A DNA stretch of 64,000 bases from Clostridiales bacterium (GCA_021736985.1 JAIPEW010000004.1:62001-126000); one strand, 5' to 3'; counted from the stretch's first letter, positions 41,503 to 50,777 are shown. Made by a program: numbers and translations. Notes: generated from the sequence alone by a model not told the origin.

Positions 41503-42903
41503 ATGATTAATATGAAAAAAACAAGTAGTAAGTACAATTACTGGCAAAGTGCCTTGCAGCAAAATGTTCCACGATCGCTTATTCAATATATAGATAAACA
41601 TTACCATGAACAATGGAATAAAGATCTTGCTGCTTTTATCATGCATAAGTTCGGCATTAGTATAACTACCGAGCAGCTCAGGTATTACGCGTCAAAACAT
41701 GGCCTGGTAAAAAACATAGACGAAGAACAAAAAGCCAGGTTATTAATTAAGAGATACAACATAGATGTTGATGATACAGTCATAAATAACGCAATATCTT
41801 TCATTAAAGATAATTCACAGCATTTATCAAACAATAAATTAATCAAAATACTTTGCAAAGATTATAATATAACAATAACTCCTGGCCAGTTAAGCAGAAA
41901 AATCAATCACTGGTTCGCTATAAAAAAAACTCGCAGTGCTTTAGCCCAGGGACACAAGCACACAATTGCAGCTTTAAAAGAAAGTTATAAAGCTAAACAC
42001 AATGAATTTCTTAAAGTCTTCTCCAATTACCCACAGGCAGAAACAGTAATTTTAACCAGTTTACTGGGAGATGCAGAGCTTAGCCCTGTTATCCGCGGGT
42101 ATAATGTATTTCGCGATCATCACAGTTCCGAACAATATGAATGGTTAAAATTTAAAACTGGTTTTCTACCTTCTGCACCTTATTTTACGATTAAAAAATA
42201 CGCCGACAGCTCTTTTTCCATAGTTTCACAATCCAATCCTTTTTTTAGTGAACTTGAACAACATTTCTACAAGCAATCTTCCCGGGAATATAAGAAAATG
42301 GACGGGAGGAAAAATCGTGAAAAATACCTTGACCAGACAGCACTTCAAATGTGTGAGGAAATTTTTATGGAGTACCCCTACCTAGCACTTTCTATCTTGA
42401 TCGGAGATGACGGCTCTCTAGTTGCTTCTTATAAGAAAAACAATGTTTATTTTTCTTATGTTATATATTGCCAGGGTTTTGCTGAAGAAATTGGGCTAGA
42501 ATTAAAAAAAATTATAGAAAAATCTACTGGAGTAGAACTATCATGTACCAATGTTTCTTCTGAATATGGAATACGGTTAAAAACAAACAAACTAAAAGAT
42601 ACCCTGCAAATAAATAAAATGATATTTCCCTATCTATCTAAAATTGGTACCGATAATTTTAAGAAGAAATATGACTTTAACTGGCATATCAAGAGGCTCT
42701 CCCAAAAACTAAATAAGAATTTATCAATGGGACAACCTAAGAATTACTGGACTACTCCTGAACTAAATATTGTTTATGAAGGGATTAAAAATAAAAAAGA
42801 ACCGGCAACAATTTATAAATTGTTATTAGCAGCAGGATTTAAGCGTACTTATTATGCAACTTATTATAAATACAAAGAATTATTATTTATAGATTCTAAA
42901 TAA
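41503..42903 (+). CDS. Free-standing LAGLIDADG-like protein with N-terminal HTH repeats
   Basis: This 466-residue protein has two LAGLIDADG-type helices, VILTSLLGDAELSPVIRG (about residue 185) and ALSILIGDDGSLVASYKK (about 305), each followed by homing-endonuclease-like sequence (YEWLKFKTGFLPS; FAEEIGLELKKII). The first 150 residues contain two similar helix-turn-helix-like units (KFGISITTEQLRYYASKHGL and DYNITITPGQLSRKINHWF). No intron or intein is around it. It may be a homing endonuclease or a DNA-binding relative. It is divergent from the csrA-flagellin transcript. Confidence 0.65.
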   Translation: MINMKKTSSKYNYWQSALQQNVPRSLIQYIDKHYHEQWNKDLAAFIMHKFGISITTEQLRYYASKHGLVKNIDEEQKARLLIKRYNIDVDDTVINNAISFIKDNSQHLSNNKLIKILCKDYNITITPGQLSRKINHWFAIKKTRSALAQGHKHTIAALKESYKAKHNEFLKVFSNYPQAETVILTSLLGDAELSPVIRGYNVFRDHHSSEQYEWLKFKTGFLPSAPYFTIKKYADSSFSIVSQSNPFFSELEQHFYKQSSREYKKMDGRKNREKYLDQTALQMCEEIFMEYPYLALSILIGDDGSLVASYKKNNVYFSYVIYCQGFAEEIGLELKKIIEKSTGVELSCTNVSSEYGIRLKTNKLKDTLQINKMIFPYLSKIGTDNFKKKYDFNWHIKRLSQKLNKNLSMGQPKNYWTTPELNIVYEGIKNKKEPATIYKLLLAAGFKRTYYATYYKYKELLFIDSK

Positions 42904-42995
42904 AAAGAAAGAGCCCTCGAAAAGCAAGACCTCTTTTGGATTTATATTTATGAAGATTAATTAATAATTAACCCATGTTAAACATATATTCTACA

Positions 42996-43020
42996 TCTGC
43001 ATGTCCAGCCTGTTTCCCCA
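42996..43020 (-). pseudogene. C-terminal scrap of yjfB
   Basis: The 25 bases match the last codons of intact yjfB (NRLDVRV region) with one or two changes. The adjoining bases at 43021 belong to another broken gene on the plus strand. It shows that a yjfB copy once lay here. Confidence 0.5.
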
Positions 43021-43368
43021 CATGAAGCATCTGTTGGCGGTTACTTTGGTGGTTATTATGAAGTGGATATTGATTTTGAAAGCAGGAAGCTGAAATAGAG
43101 TCATTTAGGTGCCGGTGCAGATAATTATTATGAAAAGACAATCAGACAGAGTACACTTGATAAGTTTATTGATGAGCTAAAAATATTGAATTTACTGAAC
43201 TGAAAGGCAAAATATATTGAGCCTGGTGTTTGTGATGGAACCCAGTGGAGTTTAAAAATTGTAAGAAATGGACGTAATATTAAGAAGTATGGTGACAACA
43301 AGTTTCCAAATGAATGGAATGAGTTTTGTAGGTTGATTAGAAAAACTTCTAACAAAGAATTTGAGTGA
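43021..43368 (+). pseudogene. Decayed gene of unknown function before the FRG gene
   Basis: One frame is protein-like along its whole length (YFGGYYEVDIDFESRKLK, TIRQSTLDKFIDELKIL, GTQWSLKIVRNGRNIKKYGDNKFPNEWNEFCRLI) but is broken by in-frame stops at 43096 and 43201. There is no start. The intact family appears to be a small cytosolic protein of 110-130 residues whose function I do not know. It ends 15 bases before the FRG gene and was probably its operon partner. Confidence 0.65.
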
Positions 43369-43383
43369 TGGGGAGGGTGATGA

Positions 43384-44619
43384 ATGAGTGAATACTTAAG
43401 TACAAAATACAAGAATGAGAAACTTGATAATACGGTAATAGACATAACCCATCAAGACATCTATGATCTTTATAACATGAATATTAAAGATAAAAAGGAA
43501 TGTGATGAAGTAACTCAGAGCTCATACCGTAATGAAAATTACTATGATCAATATGGTGATGATAATTGGAGACATGCTTTTTATAAAGAAGTTTTATATA
43601 GAGATCCAAAAACAGCTGGTTTTGTTATGCAATATCCTCATGGTAGGATTATTACTCAAGCTGAGAGAAATCACTATTATCGTGGAGAAAATAAAATATA
43701 TTTTTCTAGTGTTCCAAGTCTCACTAGAAAACTTAAACATTTTAAATCAACCGAAGATAGAGAGATTTATAGAATAATTGCAGATATGCGAATCGGAGAA
43801 TTTGGATTATTTCTTTATTCATTTAATTATGTACAGAATTGGGAAAAGAAATATGGTACGGTTCTTTTTGACGCTCTGGCTCAACACTATGGTCTAGAGA
43901 CTAATTGGCTTGATATAACGAATGATTTTAATGTAGCTCTATTCTTTGCAACTTGCTTTTTTGATCATAGTGAAAAGCGTTGGAAACCGTTAACTAAAAA
44001 TGAAACAGAGGATGATGAAAATACAAAATATGGAATGATATTTCATTGCCCTCAATGGCAAGTTAGCATGAGAAATACTACAAGTACATTGACTAATCCG
44101 GGGAAAAATGTAGAAAGAATTTTGGAAAACAATGTGTTACCAATTGGATTTCAACCGTTTATGAGATGTCATATGCAGTATGGATACGGAATAAAAATGG
44201 ATGAAGAATATCCATTACAACAGGATATATACTTTGAAAAACTTAGATTCAGACATGATGAGAAGTTATCTAAACATGTATACGAGATGATGGATCAAGG
44301 TAGGCTGATATATCCCCATGAAGGTTTATCAAGTTTTGAAGATATAATTAATCAGATTCGGGCAGCTACAGTATTTTCGGAAGAGGCATTCAATTATGCT
44401 TTTGAGAATAATAACTATTTTGAAGATCCAGAACATTGTCGTAGATTAATTCAAGGTACGAATATAATTGGAAAGCCAATTTATATTGGGAAAGATCTTC
44501 ATCCAATTAAAATATCACGACAGAGAAGGAGAAAGCTTGATAGAGAGCATGCAGAATTTTCAATAGAGGAAGCATATGGAATAAAACTATCTACAAGATA
44601 TACCGCATACCCTAAGTAA
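43384..44619 (+). CDS. FRG-domain protein, putative defence or effector protein
   Basis: This 411-residue protein carries the FRG domain motifs HYYRGENKIYFSSVPSLTR (about residue 98) and ALAQHYGLETNWLDITNDFNVALFFAT (about 165). FRG domains occur in phage-defence and toxin-like proteins and have a fold related to ADP-ribosyltransferases. The gene starts at an ATG after GGGGAGGG and is visibly AT-richer than the flagellar genes, which suggests transfer. Its presumed partner upstream is a pseudogene. Confidence 0.75.
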   Translation: MSEYLSTKYKNEKLDNTVIDITHQDIYDLYNMNIKDKKECDEVTQSSYRNENYYDQYGDDNWRHAFYKEVLYRDPKTAGFVMQYPHGRIITQAERNHYYRGENKIYFSSVPSLTRKLKHFKSTEDREIYRIIADMRIGEFGLFLYSFNYVQNWEKKYGTVLFDALAQHYGLETNWLDITNDFNVALFFATCFFDHSEKRWKPLTKNETEDDENTKYGMIFHCPQWQVSMRNTTSTLTNPGKNVERILENNVLPIGFQPFMRCHMQYGYGIKMDEEYPLQQDIYFEKLRFRHDEKLSKHVYEMMDQGRLIYPHEGLSSFEDIINQIRAATVFSEEAFNYAFENNNYFEDPEHCRRLIQGTNIIGKPIYIGKDLHPIKISRQRRRKLDREHAEFSIEEAYGIKLSTRYTAYPK

Positions 44620-44706
44620 TATTTTTATATAAGTCGTGATTATCTTGACTTATTAAATCTTCTATTGTATTACTAGATACCAATCAGAGGATTGGAGGTA
44701 ATGCAA

Positions 44707-45235
44707 ATGAATAATGAGCAAAAAGAGAAAATCATTGAATTAAGAAAGCTAGGTATCGGCTATCGAAGCATAGCTAATGCTATGGATTTATCAAGAGATA
44801 AGGTGAGGAGCTTTTGTAAGGCTCAAGGACTAGATGGTTATGCTAAGACTATATGCTAAGACTATCAAAAAATCAGAAAATGAAAAAGTGCTAAGATCAG
44901 TATGCAAGAATTGCGGTAAGCGGATTAATCAGAAACCGATAAAAGGTCGTCCCAGGATTTATTGCTCAAAGGAATGTAAAGCAGATTGGGAAAAAAAGCA
45001 CCCAAGAATATACCATCATACATGTTATTACTGTGGAAAGGAATTTGATAGCAAAGGAAAGTATACAGATTTCTGTTGCCATAAATACTACATACGAGAT
45101 AGGTTTTGGCGCAATGAAGACATAAAAACAGTGGTCAAGCATTTGAAAAAAGGAACTCCTGTACCAAAAACACCTGGATGGATTAAAGACTTAATAAGCG
45201 GCCAAGAATGTAGGCAATCGGGTGAAAGACCATAG
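44707..45235 (+). pseudogene. HTH plus zinc-finger mobile-element protein, split by a 13-base duplication
   Basis: The first frame (44707-44859) encodes a resolvase-type HTH (IIELRKLGIGYRSIANAMDL) after GGAGG. The second frame (to 45235) encodes zinc-binding pairs CKNCGKRI, YCSKECKADWE and CYYCGKEFD. The frames change at a perfect tandem duplication of ATGCTAAGACTAT (44840-44852 and 44853-44865). Removing one copy restores one protein of about 170 residues. Such proteins usually accompany serine recombinases, but none is present here. Confidence 0.8.
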
Positions 45236-45350
45236 GAATCCATGTAATTTTGGGGTCTCCCCTTTAAGATTTAATTAAATAAAAAAAGGATTAAAAATTG
45301 ATAAATATCCCCTTTAAAAGTACGATTTGCGTAATTATATAAGAAGTATG

Positions 45351-45605
45351 TCCCAATGCAGGTTGGTCTGCTTAACTTCGTTTCCTTTACACTTTTATCA
45401 TCTTGTCCATGAAACTACCATTCTGCTCTGCCATACGCCGTACCTATATCCTGCTTCAACTAAGCCTGACTCTGTATAATCGATGATACCATTTATACAT
45501 ATGTCACATCGCCTTCTCACTAGTTGATCAGAGCATCTTTGCAAGCCTATGGCTGATTTCCTGCCTCTTGCTTGGCATTGAATTTATTGAAAGCCTTCAC
45601 TCGAT
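45351..45605 (-). pseudogene. Degenerate yjfB plus 79-residue-gene pair
   Basis: The minus strand of 45351-45505 aligns along its length with intact yjfB but has many substitutions and small gaps. 45510-45605 matches parts of the partner gene (VDNQ end and the ELSQAKKQE region). No frame is open. The remaining bases of the 433-base gap between 45236 and 45668 show only a short GGGG/CCCC inverted repeat. Confidence 0.75.
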
Positions 45606-45668
45606 AAATTTACTTTCATGATATTATAACAAACATCATTAGCTGTTGTTAGCCGCTTAAAATACACT

Positions 45669-47443
45669 TTAAGTTTCCGAATCAACAAGCCAAGGCTCAG
45701 TAATGACTTTACTTGAAAATTCACTATAAGTTTCTTTGTTACTTAAATATGTTGCTTCAACAAAACTTTTAAATCTAACTAATGATTCTTGTATATCACC
45801 TTGATTTTTTAATCCTTTGTCTAAAGGTCTTTTTAATTCATATTTAAAGGGTATACAACATTGAACAATTGATTCCCACAATTTTTCATATTCTGCAAGT
45901 TCCTTTTGTTCATTGAAACGTAATAAAAATTTATTTGTAATATTTTTATATAATATTGTTTCCATACAATTACCAATAGCTACCATTAAAATATATATCG
46001 AACCACGAAATCTTAAAAAGGATAATATTTCCTTTTCTCCAGTCGTCAAAGAATTTTCTTTCTTCTCTTTTATCATTAAAGAATTTTTTATATTTGTAAT
46101 TGCTTGATTTAAAGAGTATACAAATAAAAGATGACTAGCATGAGTACTCTCATTAAACAGTTTAGAATATAAAGAATCAGATTCCCAAATATTTGATTTT
46201 TGATTATATGCTATACCAGGAATTTGATGAAACGCAGCTAAAGATTGTGCTACCGTATCAGATGGTATAAGATTTGAGGGCCTTGAAATTGCGTTTTCTG
46301 CCCCACCTCTACGAGTACCAAGATATGTAACATTCGGATGATATTGCGTAAATTCTCTCCTTAATCTATTTTGCACCCCATCAGTACTTCTAAAATCAGC
46401 TGCTTTCATTTTGTTTTGACTATTATTATAACGTACTATTTCTTGTACTATTTCTGGGCTTGTACACTTTATAAAACGTGTTTGTACCATAGCATTTTCA
46501 TTGGGTATACTATCCAAAGTACCAATTGCGCCTGTTGTTTGTGCACCATTTACTATTGAAATTCCATTAATTTTAATCTGCTTTTTATTCTCTTTATCTA
46601 TTATTTCAAAATCATTTACTAATGCAGTAATTCCATTATTAAAAGCCCAAAACTTGTCAGGATGCTGTATTGTTGATTGTTTAATTCCATGATTAATATT
46701 TGCATCACTACGGCGACTTCCAAGGTAATCACGAACATTTGCCGAAAATATAGATTTTCCATATTTATTAAAAATTTCATAAATCCACATGGCCGAAACA
46801 GCTGTTGAAAAAGCTTTCCATTGGTCCCTTTCTAACTCATATCCTCCTGGCACTTCAATGATAAATTCATCTCTCACTAAAATAGGGGTTTTTATAGCCT
46901 CATACCATTCTTCAAGAGTTTCCATTCCTATTTCTATAGCACGTATTTCATCACAATTTGAATCGTCATATTTGTCTTTAATTGAAATCTTAACTGTTTC
47001 CTCAACAGAAGCAAGTTCATTTCTAACGTTACTTGATTCAGGAAGATTATGTACATACCAAAATTCAAGTGTTCTTATATCACCCTGTCTTAAAGCTTCC
47101 CTTAGTTCAACAGCAGCAGGGGTTAAGTTTTCTGGAAGTTCATCTGAATTCCTTGAAAGTAACCATGCAGCTGCAGTATTTAAGTCAGAAGCTTTATTTG
47201 CAGGAGCAGATTTTTTCTCTTTTTCTGTAAAATAACCTTGAGCTACAATGGCTACACCTTTTTCACTATCTACATATACTAAATCACATTTTTTATCGTT
47301 ATTCCCATCAGTCAAAGCTTGCGAAGCAACAGCATGAATATCGTTAATATTTCAAGAGCAAAGAGCATCAATGCATTTGAACCATAAACTTTAAGGTCGT
47401 CCCTTGCTTCAAATGCTGCTTGAAATGAATATTCTGAAGTCAA
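45669..47443 (-). pseudogene. AIPR-family abortive infection gene with a frameshift near its start
   Basis: The AIPR domain is clear: FSANVRDYLGSRRSDANINHGIKQ, FWAFNNGITALV and INGISIVNGAQTTGAIGTL. AIPR proteins provide phage resistance. An open frame of 548 residues starts with a TTG at 47315 that has no proper ribosome binding site. The true 5' end lies upstream in another frame: TTG at 47443 after AAGGAGG, encoding TSEYSFQAAFEARDDLKVYG and NALMLFALEI. The two frames are 128 bases apart, so one or two bases changed near 47343-47350. Confidence 0.78.
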
Positions 47444-47583
47444 GGTGATTCCTCCTTATTTTACACTTCATATCTGGTATAAATTACATTTTCATATATT
47501 TTTCAACATCAGTTAGAAAAATCCTTTTATACCTTTTTAATCATTTTAAGGAAGGAGGTATCACTAATAAGTATTTTTGTTCT

Positions 47584-47787
47584 CTACACCCGCACGTCCA
47601 GCCTGTTCCCCAGGTGAGGCGTATTGACCTGTTTAGCTTCGTTCCCCTGGTCTGAGCCCTCCATCATCTTATCTACGAAGCTGCCGTTCTGCTCCGCAGT
47701 GTCCATGGCCTTCTTCATGACCGCCGTGCCCACGTTCTGCTGCAGCTGGGCCTGGCTCTGCATGATCGACGCCGCCGCTATGTCCAT
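47584..47787 (-). CDS. YjfB family motility-associated protein, intact copy 2
   Basis: This 67-residue protein differs from copy 1 at only a few positions (MDIAAASIMQ start, GSDQGNEAKQVNTPHLG). It starts with ATG after GGGAGAGG and follows its 79-residue partner gene by 17 bases. It sits downstream of flagellin 2 on the same strand, parallel to copy 1 and flagellin 1. Confidence 0.8.
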   Translation of the reverse strand: MDIAAASIMQSQAQLQQNVGTAVMKKAMDTAEQNGSFVDKMMEGSDQGNEAKQVNTPHLGNRLDVRV

Positions 47788-47804
47788 ACATTACCTCTCC
47801 CTTC

Positions 47805-48044
47805 TCACTGGTTATCCACCCAGGGCACCCTGGTTTTCTCATCCAACTCGTTAACATCATTCTGCAGTTCATGCAGTTTGTCGTTAATTTTTTGCTTCTC
47901 AGCCTGGCTAAGCTCATTATCCCTGGCATAACTGGCAAGTTCTTTCATATGATGTAATTTGATCTCGATTTGTTCAAGGGCCTCCATCCTTTGCTTTGTC
48001 CACTCCAGTTTTTGCCGCAGGTATTCTTCAGGGTAATTATTCAT
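47805..48044 (-). CDS. 79-residue helical partner of YjfB, copy 3
   Basis: This copy (MNNYPEEYLRQKLEWTKQRM, ending TRVPWVDNQ) is nearly identical to copy 2 at 36984-37223, including the 40 bases upstream. It is separated from the flagellin 2 terminator by a solo REP-like end. Confidence 0.72.
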   Translation of the reverse strand: MNNYPEEYLRQKLEWTKQRMEALEQIEIKLHHMKELASYARDNELSQAEKQKINDKLHELQNDVNELDEKTRVPWVDNQ

Positions 48045-48099
48045 AATATAATTTTCAAAAATAACAGGTTAAATTCCTGCATACTATAAATATCTTCCA

Positions 48100-48121
48100 G
48101 ACAAAGGGACCGTCCCCCTGG
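48100..48121 (+). repeat. Solo REP-like end between flagellin 2 and the YjfB module
   Basis: GACAAAGGGACCGTCCCCCTGG is a slightly changed form of the RAYT end sequence with no transposase nearby. At the first locus the corresponding position holds two genes, so the element marks the point where the two modules differ. Confidence 0.65.
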
Positions 48122-48134
48122 CAGACTGATTATG

Positions 48135-48173
48135 TAAAAAAAGAGGCCCCGGTTGAGCCTGAGGCCTCTTTTT
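48135..48173 (-). terminator. Intrinsic terminator of flagellin 2
   Basis: It has the same stem as the flagellin 1 terminator, AAGAGGCC with GGCCTCTT, ending in a T tract. Sequence identity with 38244-38279 extends through the loop and into the last codons of the flagellin gene. Confidence 0.9.
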
Positions 48174-48185
48174 AGTTCAAAGTAT

Positions 48186-50555
48186 CTATTGTAAAAGCTT
48201 GAGTACGCCTTGCGGCATCTGATTTGCTTGGGCCAACATGCTCTGTGCTGCCTGACTAAGGATATTCTGCTTGGTGAAGTTCATCATTTCTTTGGCCATA
48301 TCTGTGTCGCGAATACGGGATTCGGCTGCGGTTAAGTTCTCAGCAGATGTTCCCAAATTGTTAATTGTATGCTCGAGACGATTCTGGTATGAACCTAACT
48401 TAGAGCGTTCTGCAGAAACTGAAGAAATTGCATTATCAATTGCAGTAATTGCGGCAGCAGCATCATCAGTAGAAGTTACATTTAAGCCATATTCTACTCC
48501 TGTATTATTGGTTCCGTTAGTAACATTTTTGCTACTGGAAAAGCCAGATTGAACAGTTGAAGAACTTATTTCAAGGGCTTCACTACGCATATCGGAAATA
48601 GTGATTGACATAGCTTGGTTTTCATTAGATCCAATCTGGAACACCATTTCTGCACCTTCCTGATCAGTACCAGTACCAGACTTTCCAGTCAAACCTAAAG
48701 TCCCGGCAGCATCGTCATTAGGATGAGTATTTACGTTAATTGTACTGCTAGTTCCGGTAGAACCACTCGTGATATTAAATTTACTATCACTATAAGATAC
48801 GCTTACATCATCAACAGTACCCGTGGCATTGTTAATAGCACTTTGTACCGCCGCTGCAAGAACATTCATATCCGAATAAGTTCCTTCCTGAATGCTTGCA
48901 TTTACTGATTCACCATCTACATCAATAGAAAGGGTTCTATTACCATCTGAACCACTAGTTTCAGTGGCGCTATCCAAACTCAATTCCGCGGCAGCACTTC
49001 CAGCAATGTTGTTAACGTCACTATCTACACCAGTTGAATCACTGGTAATTCTAATTTCTCCACTTTCATTAGATGCAGTAGCAGCTGTGCCTTCAGATGT
49101 AAGCTGATTATTAATCTCACTTACAATGGCATCTGCATCATCGTAGTATCCATTACTTAAAGTAATAGATTGAGAAGCTCCATCCAAATCAAAGGTTAGG
49201 GTTTTATTAGCTGCCTCCCCTGTATAAGTTGTATGGTTAGCAGTTGAACCAAACAATTCATCCATAGCATTACCGCCTGTTACTGAAATCTGAGATCCTT
49301 CCCCTGCGGTAAAAGTGCCACTAGTATCAGTAACTTCCAGTTTTAACGTATTATCTACGTCAAATGAAGCAGTTACCGCATCAGCACCAAATGCGCTATC
49401 TAGTTGAGTTTGAATATCACTGAGCAAATCTGCCCTCGCTGTACTAGTTCCACTATTACCATCATAGGTGGCATTGGATAATGTAATATTTTGTTCGTTT
49501 ACAGTTCCATCACTATCAACAACTTTAACTGTTAGTTCGTTATTGCTTGCGTCAATAGCAATATTTCCACTATTTAGACCCGAGTCTGTAATAGATACAT
49601 TACCTGTGGTATAGCCGTTAGTCTCATCATGAATCCAGGCGTCACCCTCATCAATGCCTTCAGTGTAACTTGCTGTGCCTATTACATCAGCTGCAAAATT
49701 ACCACCTACGACTTCAAACTTATTACTTTCATCTGAACCACGGTCAACTGCTGTAAATGTCAAGTGGTTACTTGAGTCAGTTCCGACTGTGATTTTTCCT
49801 GAACCAAGTTCAGTATTAATTTTGGATTGAATATCTGCTACCAAATCGCTTAAACCGTTACCAGTACCATGGTCAGCTACAGTCATTTGGATCTCATGTT
49901 CAGAGCCCCCATAATTAAATGTTAACTCATTGTTTGTAGCGGTAATGTTAAGTTTAGTTGAGGCATCTACACTGCCCGTTGTAACCCACGGACGGTCTTT
50001 GGGAGTGCTTCCAGTGTAACCGGTATCTGTAATTTCCCCTCCCTGAGCATAACCAGAAGTTTTTGTATCATCTATTGTAATAGACCCTGTAGTGTTAACA
50101 CCTGAAACCTCAGCAGCTTTAGCCGCTACGAAATCAAAAGAACCATCCATAAGAGTCTTGGTGTTAAATTGTGTCGTGTTGCCAACACGATTTATCTCTG
50201 AAGTTAACTGGTTCATTTCCTTTTGAATTTCATTTCTGTCATCTTGAGTATTAGTTTCATTAGAAGCCTGAACAGCTAACTCGCGCATACGTTGTAAGAT
50301 AGAATGTGTTTCACTCATTGCTCCTTCAGCAGTCTGAATCAATGAAATTCCATCCTGTGCATTACTCTGAGCCTGTTCTAAACCACGAATCTGCCCCCGC
50401 ATCTTCTCAGAAATCGCTAAGCCAGCCGCATCGTCGGCTGCACTGTTGATGCGCAGTCCAGAAGACAGCTTTTGCAATGAATTCTGCTGCGCCTGGCTGT
50501 TCTGTTGCAACTGACGATACGTGTTTAGTGCTGCAATGTTGTGATTAATTCTCAT
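48186..50555 (-). CDS. hag: Flagellin 2 (large, with four IN-like repeats)
   Basis: This 789-residue flagellin shares the D0/D1 ends of flagellin 1 ([39 protein letters not shown]). The centre is unrelated in detail and contains about four tandem flagellin-IN-like units, each with an [12 protein letters not shown] or [12 protein letters not shown] start and a DIQSKIN or EINNQL helix. It lies directly downstream of fliW and csrA with its own sigma28-like promoter and a leader with several GGA hairpins. It is probably the main CsrA-controlled flagellin. Confidence 0.95.
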   Translation of the reverse strand: MRINHNIAALNTYRQLQQNSQAQQNSLQKLSSGLRINSAADDAAGLAISEKMRGQIRGLEQAQSNAQDGISLIQTAEGAMSETHSILQRMRELAVQASNETNTQDDRNEIQKEMNQLTSEINRVGNTTQFNTKTLMDGSFDFVAAKAAEVSGVNTTGSITIDDTKTSGYAQGGEITDTGYTGSTPKDRPWVTTGSVDASTKLNITATNNELTFNYGGSEHEIQMTVADHGTGNGLSDLVADIQSKINTELGSGKITVGTDSSNHLTFTAVDRGSDESNKFEVVGGNFAADVIGTASYTEGIDEGDAWIHDETNGYTTGNVSITDSGLNSGNIAIDASNNELTVKVVDSDGTVNEQNITLSNATYDGNSGTSTARADLLSDIQTQLDSAFGADAVTASFDVDNTLKLEVTDTSGTFTAGEGSQISVTGGNAMDELFGSTANHTTYTGEAANKTLTFDLDGASQSITLSNGYYDDADAIVSEINNQLTSEGTAATASNESGEIRITSDSTGVDSDVNNIAGSAAAELSLDSATETSGSDGNRTLSIDVDGESVNASIQEGTYSDMNVLAAAVQSAINNATGTVDDVSVSYSDSKFNITSGSTGTSSTINVNTHPNDDAAGTLGLTGKSGTGTDQEGAEMVFQIGSNENQAMSITISDMRSEALEISSSTVQSGFSSSKNVTNGTNNTGVEYGLNVTSTDDAAAAITAIDNAISSVSAERSKLGSYQNRLEHTINNLGTSAENLTAAESRIRDTDMAKEMMNFTKQNILSQAAQSMLAQANQMPQGVLKLLQ

Positions 50556-50559
50556 TATT

Positions 50560-50703
50560 CATTCCTCCCTGAATGATAATAATTTGCATCCCTGCATTTG
50601 TTCCGTTATTCAATTTTTGGTATCCTAAAACAGCTATTTTAATAGCTGTTTCAGGACATGAAAAAACAATCTTCCCTGAGTAATTCTCTGCGTCCCTGCA
50701 AAG
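50560..50703 (-). promoter_or_regulatory. Flagellin 2 leader with multiple putative CsrA sites
   Basis: On the minus strand three hairpins present GGA in the loop: CTTTGC-AGGGAC-GCAGAG (50686-50703), TGCA-GGGA-TGCA (50585-50596), and CATT-CAGGGAGG-AATG (50560-50575), where the loop is the Shine-Dalgarno itself. A fourth GGGA lies at about 50673-50677. A 34-base inverted repeat at 50623-50656 separates them. This resembles the multi-site repression known for Bacillus hag. Confidence 0.6.
50623..50656 (-). repeat. Perfect-stem inverted repeat in the flagellin 2 leader
   Basis: AAACAGCTATT and AATAGCTGTTT form an 11-pair perfect stem, extended by TCCT/AGGA with one mismatch each. No T tract follows, so it is not an intrinsic terminator. 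It may stabilise the mRNA or hold apart the GGA hairpins. Confidence 0.6.
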
Positions 50704-50750
50704 AATAAGCTCCCGGTGGCCACCTGGGAGAAATATTTTCTACATTATTG

Positions 50751-50777
50751 TATTCGGTATAATAAAACAAAACTTTA
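50751..50777 (-). promoter_or_regulatory. Candidate sigma28 (SigD) promoter of flagellin 2
   Basis: On the minus strand TAAA (50774-50777) is followed after 16 bases by CCGAATAC. It lies immediately after the csrA stop codon and gives a leader of about 185 bases. It closely resembles the element before fliD. Confidence 0.68.

Noticed and set aside
42908-42937. Terminator after the LAGLIDADG-like gene
   Set aside because: AAAGAG and CTCTTT can pair, but the stem is only six bases with a 17-base loop and a poor T tract, so it is not listed as a feature.
38294-50555. Diversity-generating retroelement acting on flagellin
   Set aside because: No reverse transcriptase or template-repeat pair is visible; the central differences are whole-domain changes rather than adenine-directed variation.
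50623-50656. Intrinsic terminator in the flagellin 2 leader
   Set aside because: The stem is strong but is not followed by a T tract on the transcribed strand.
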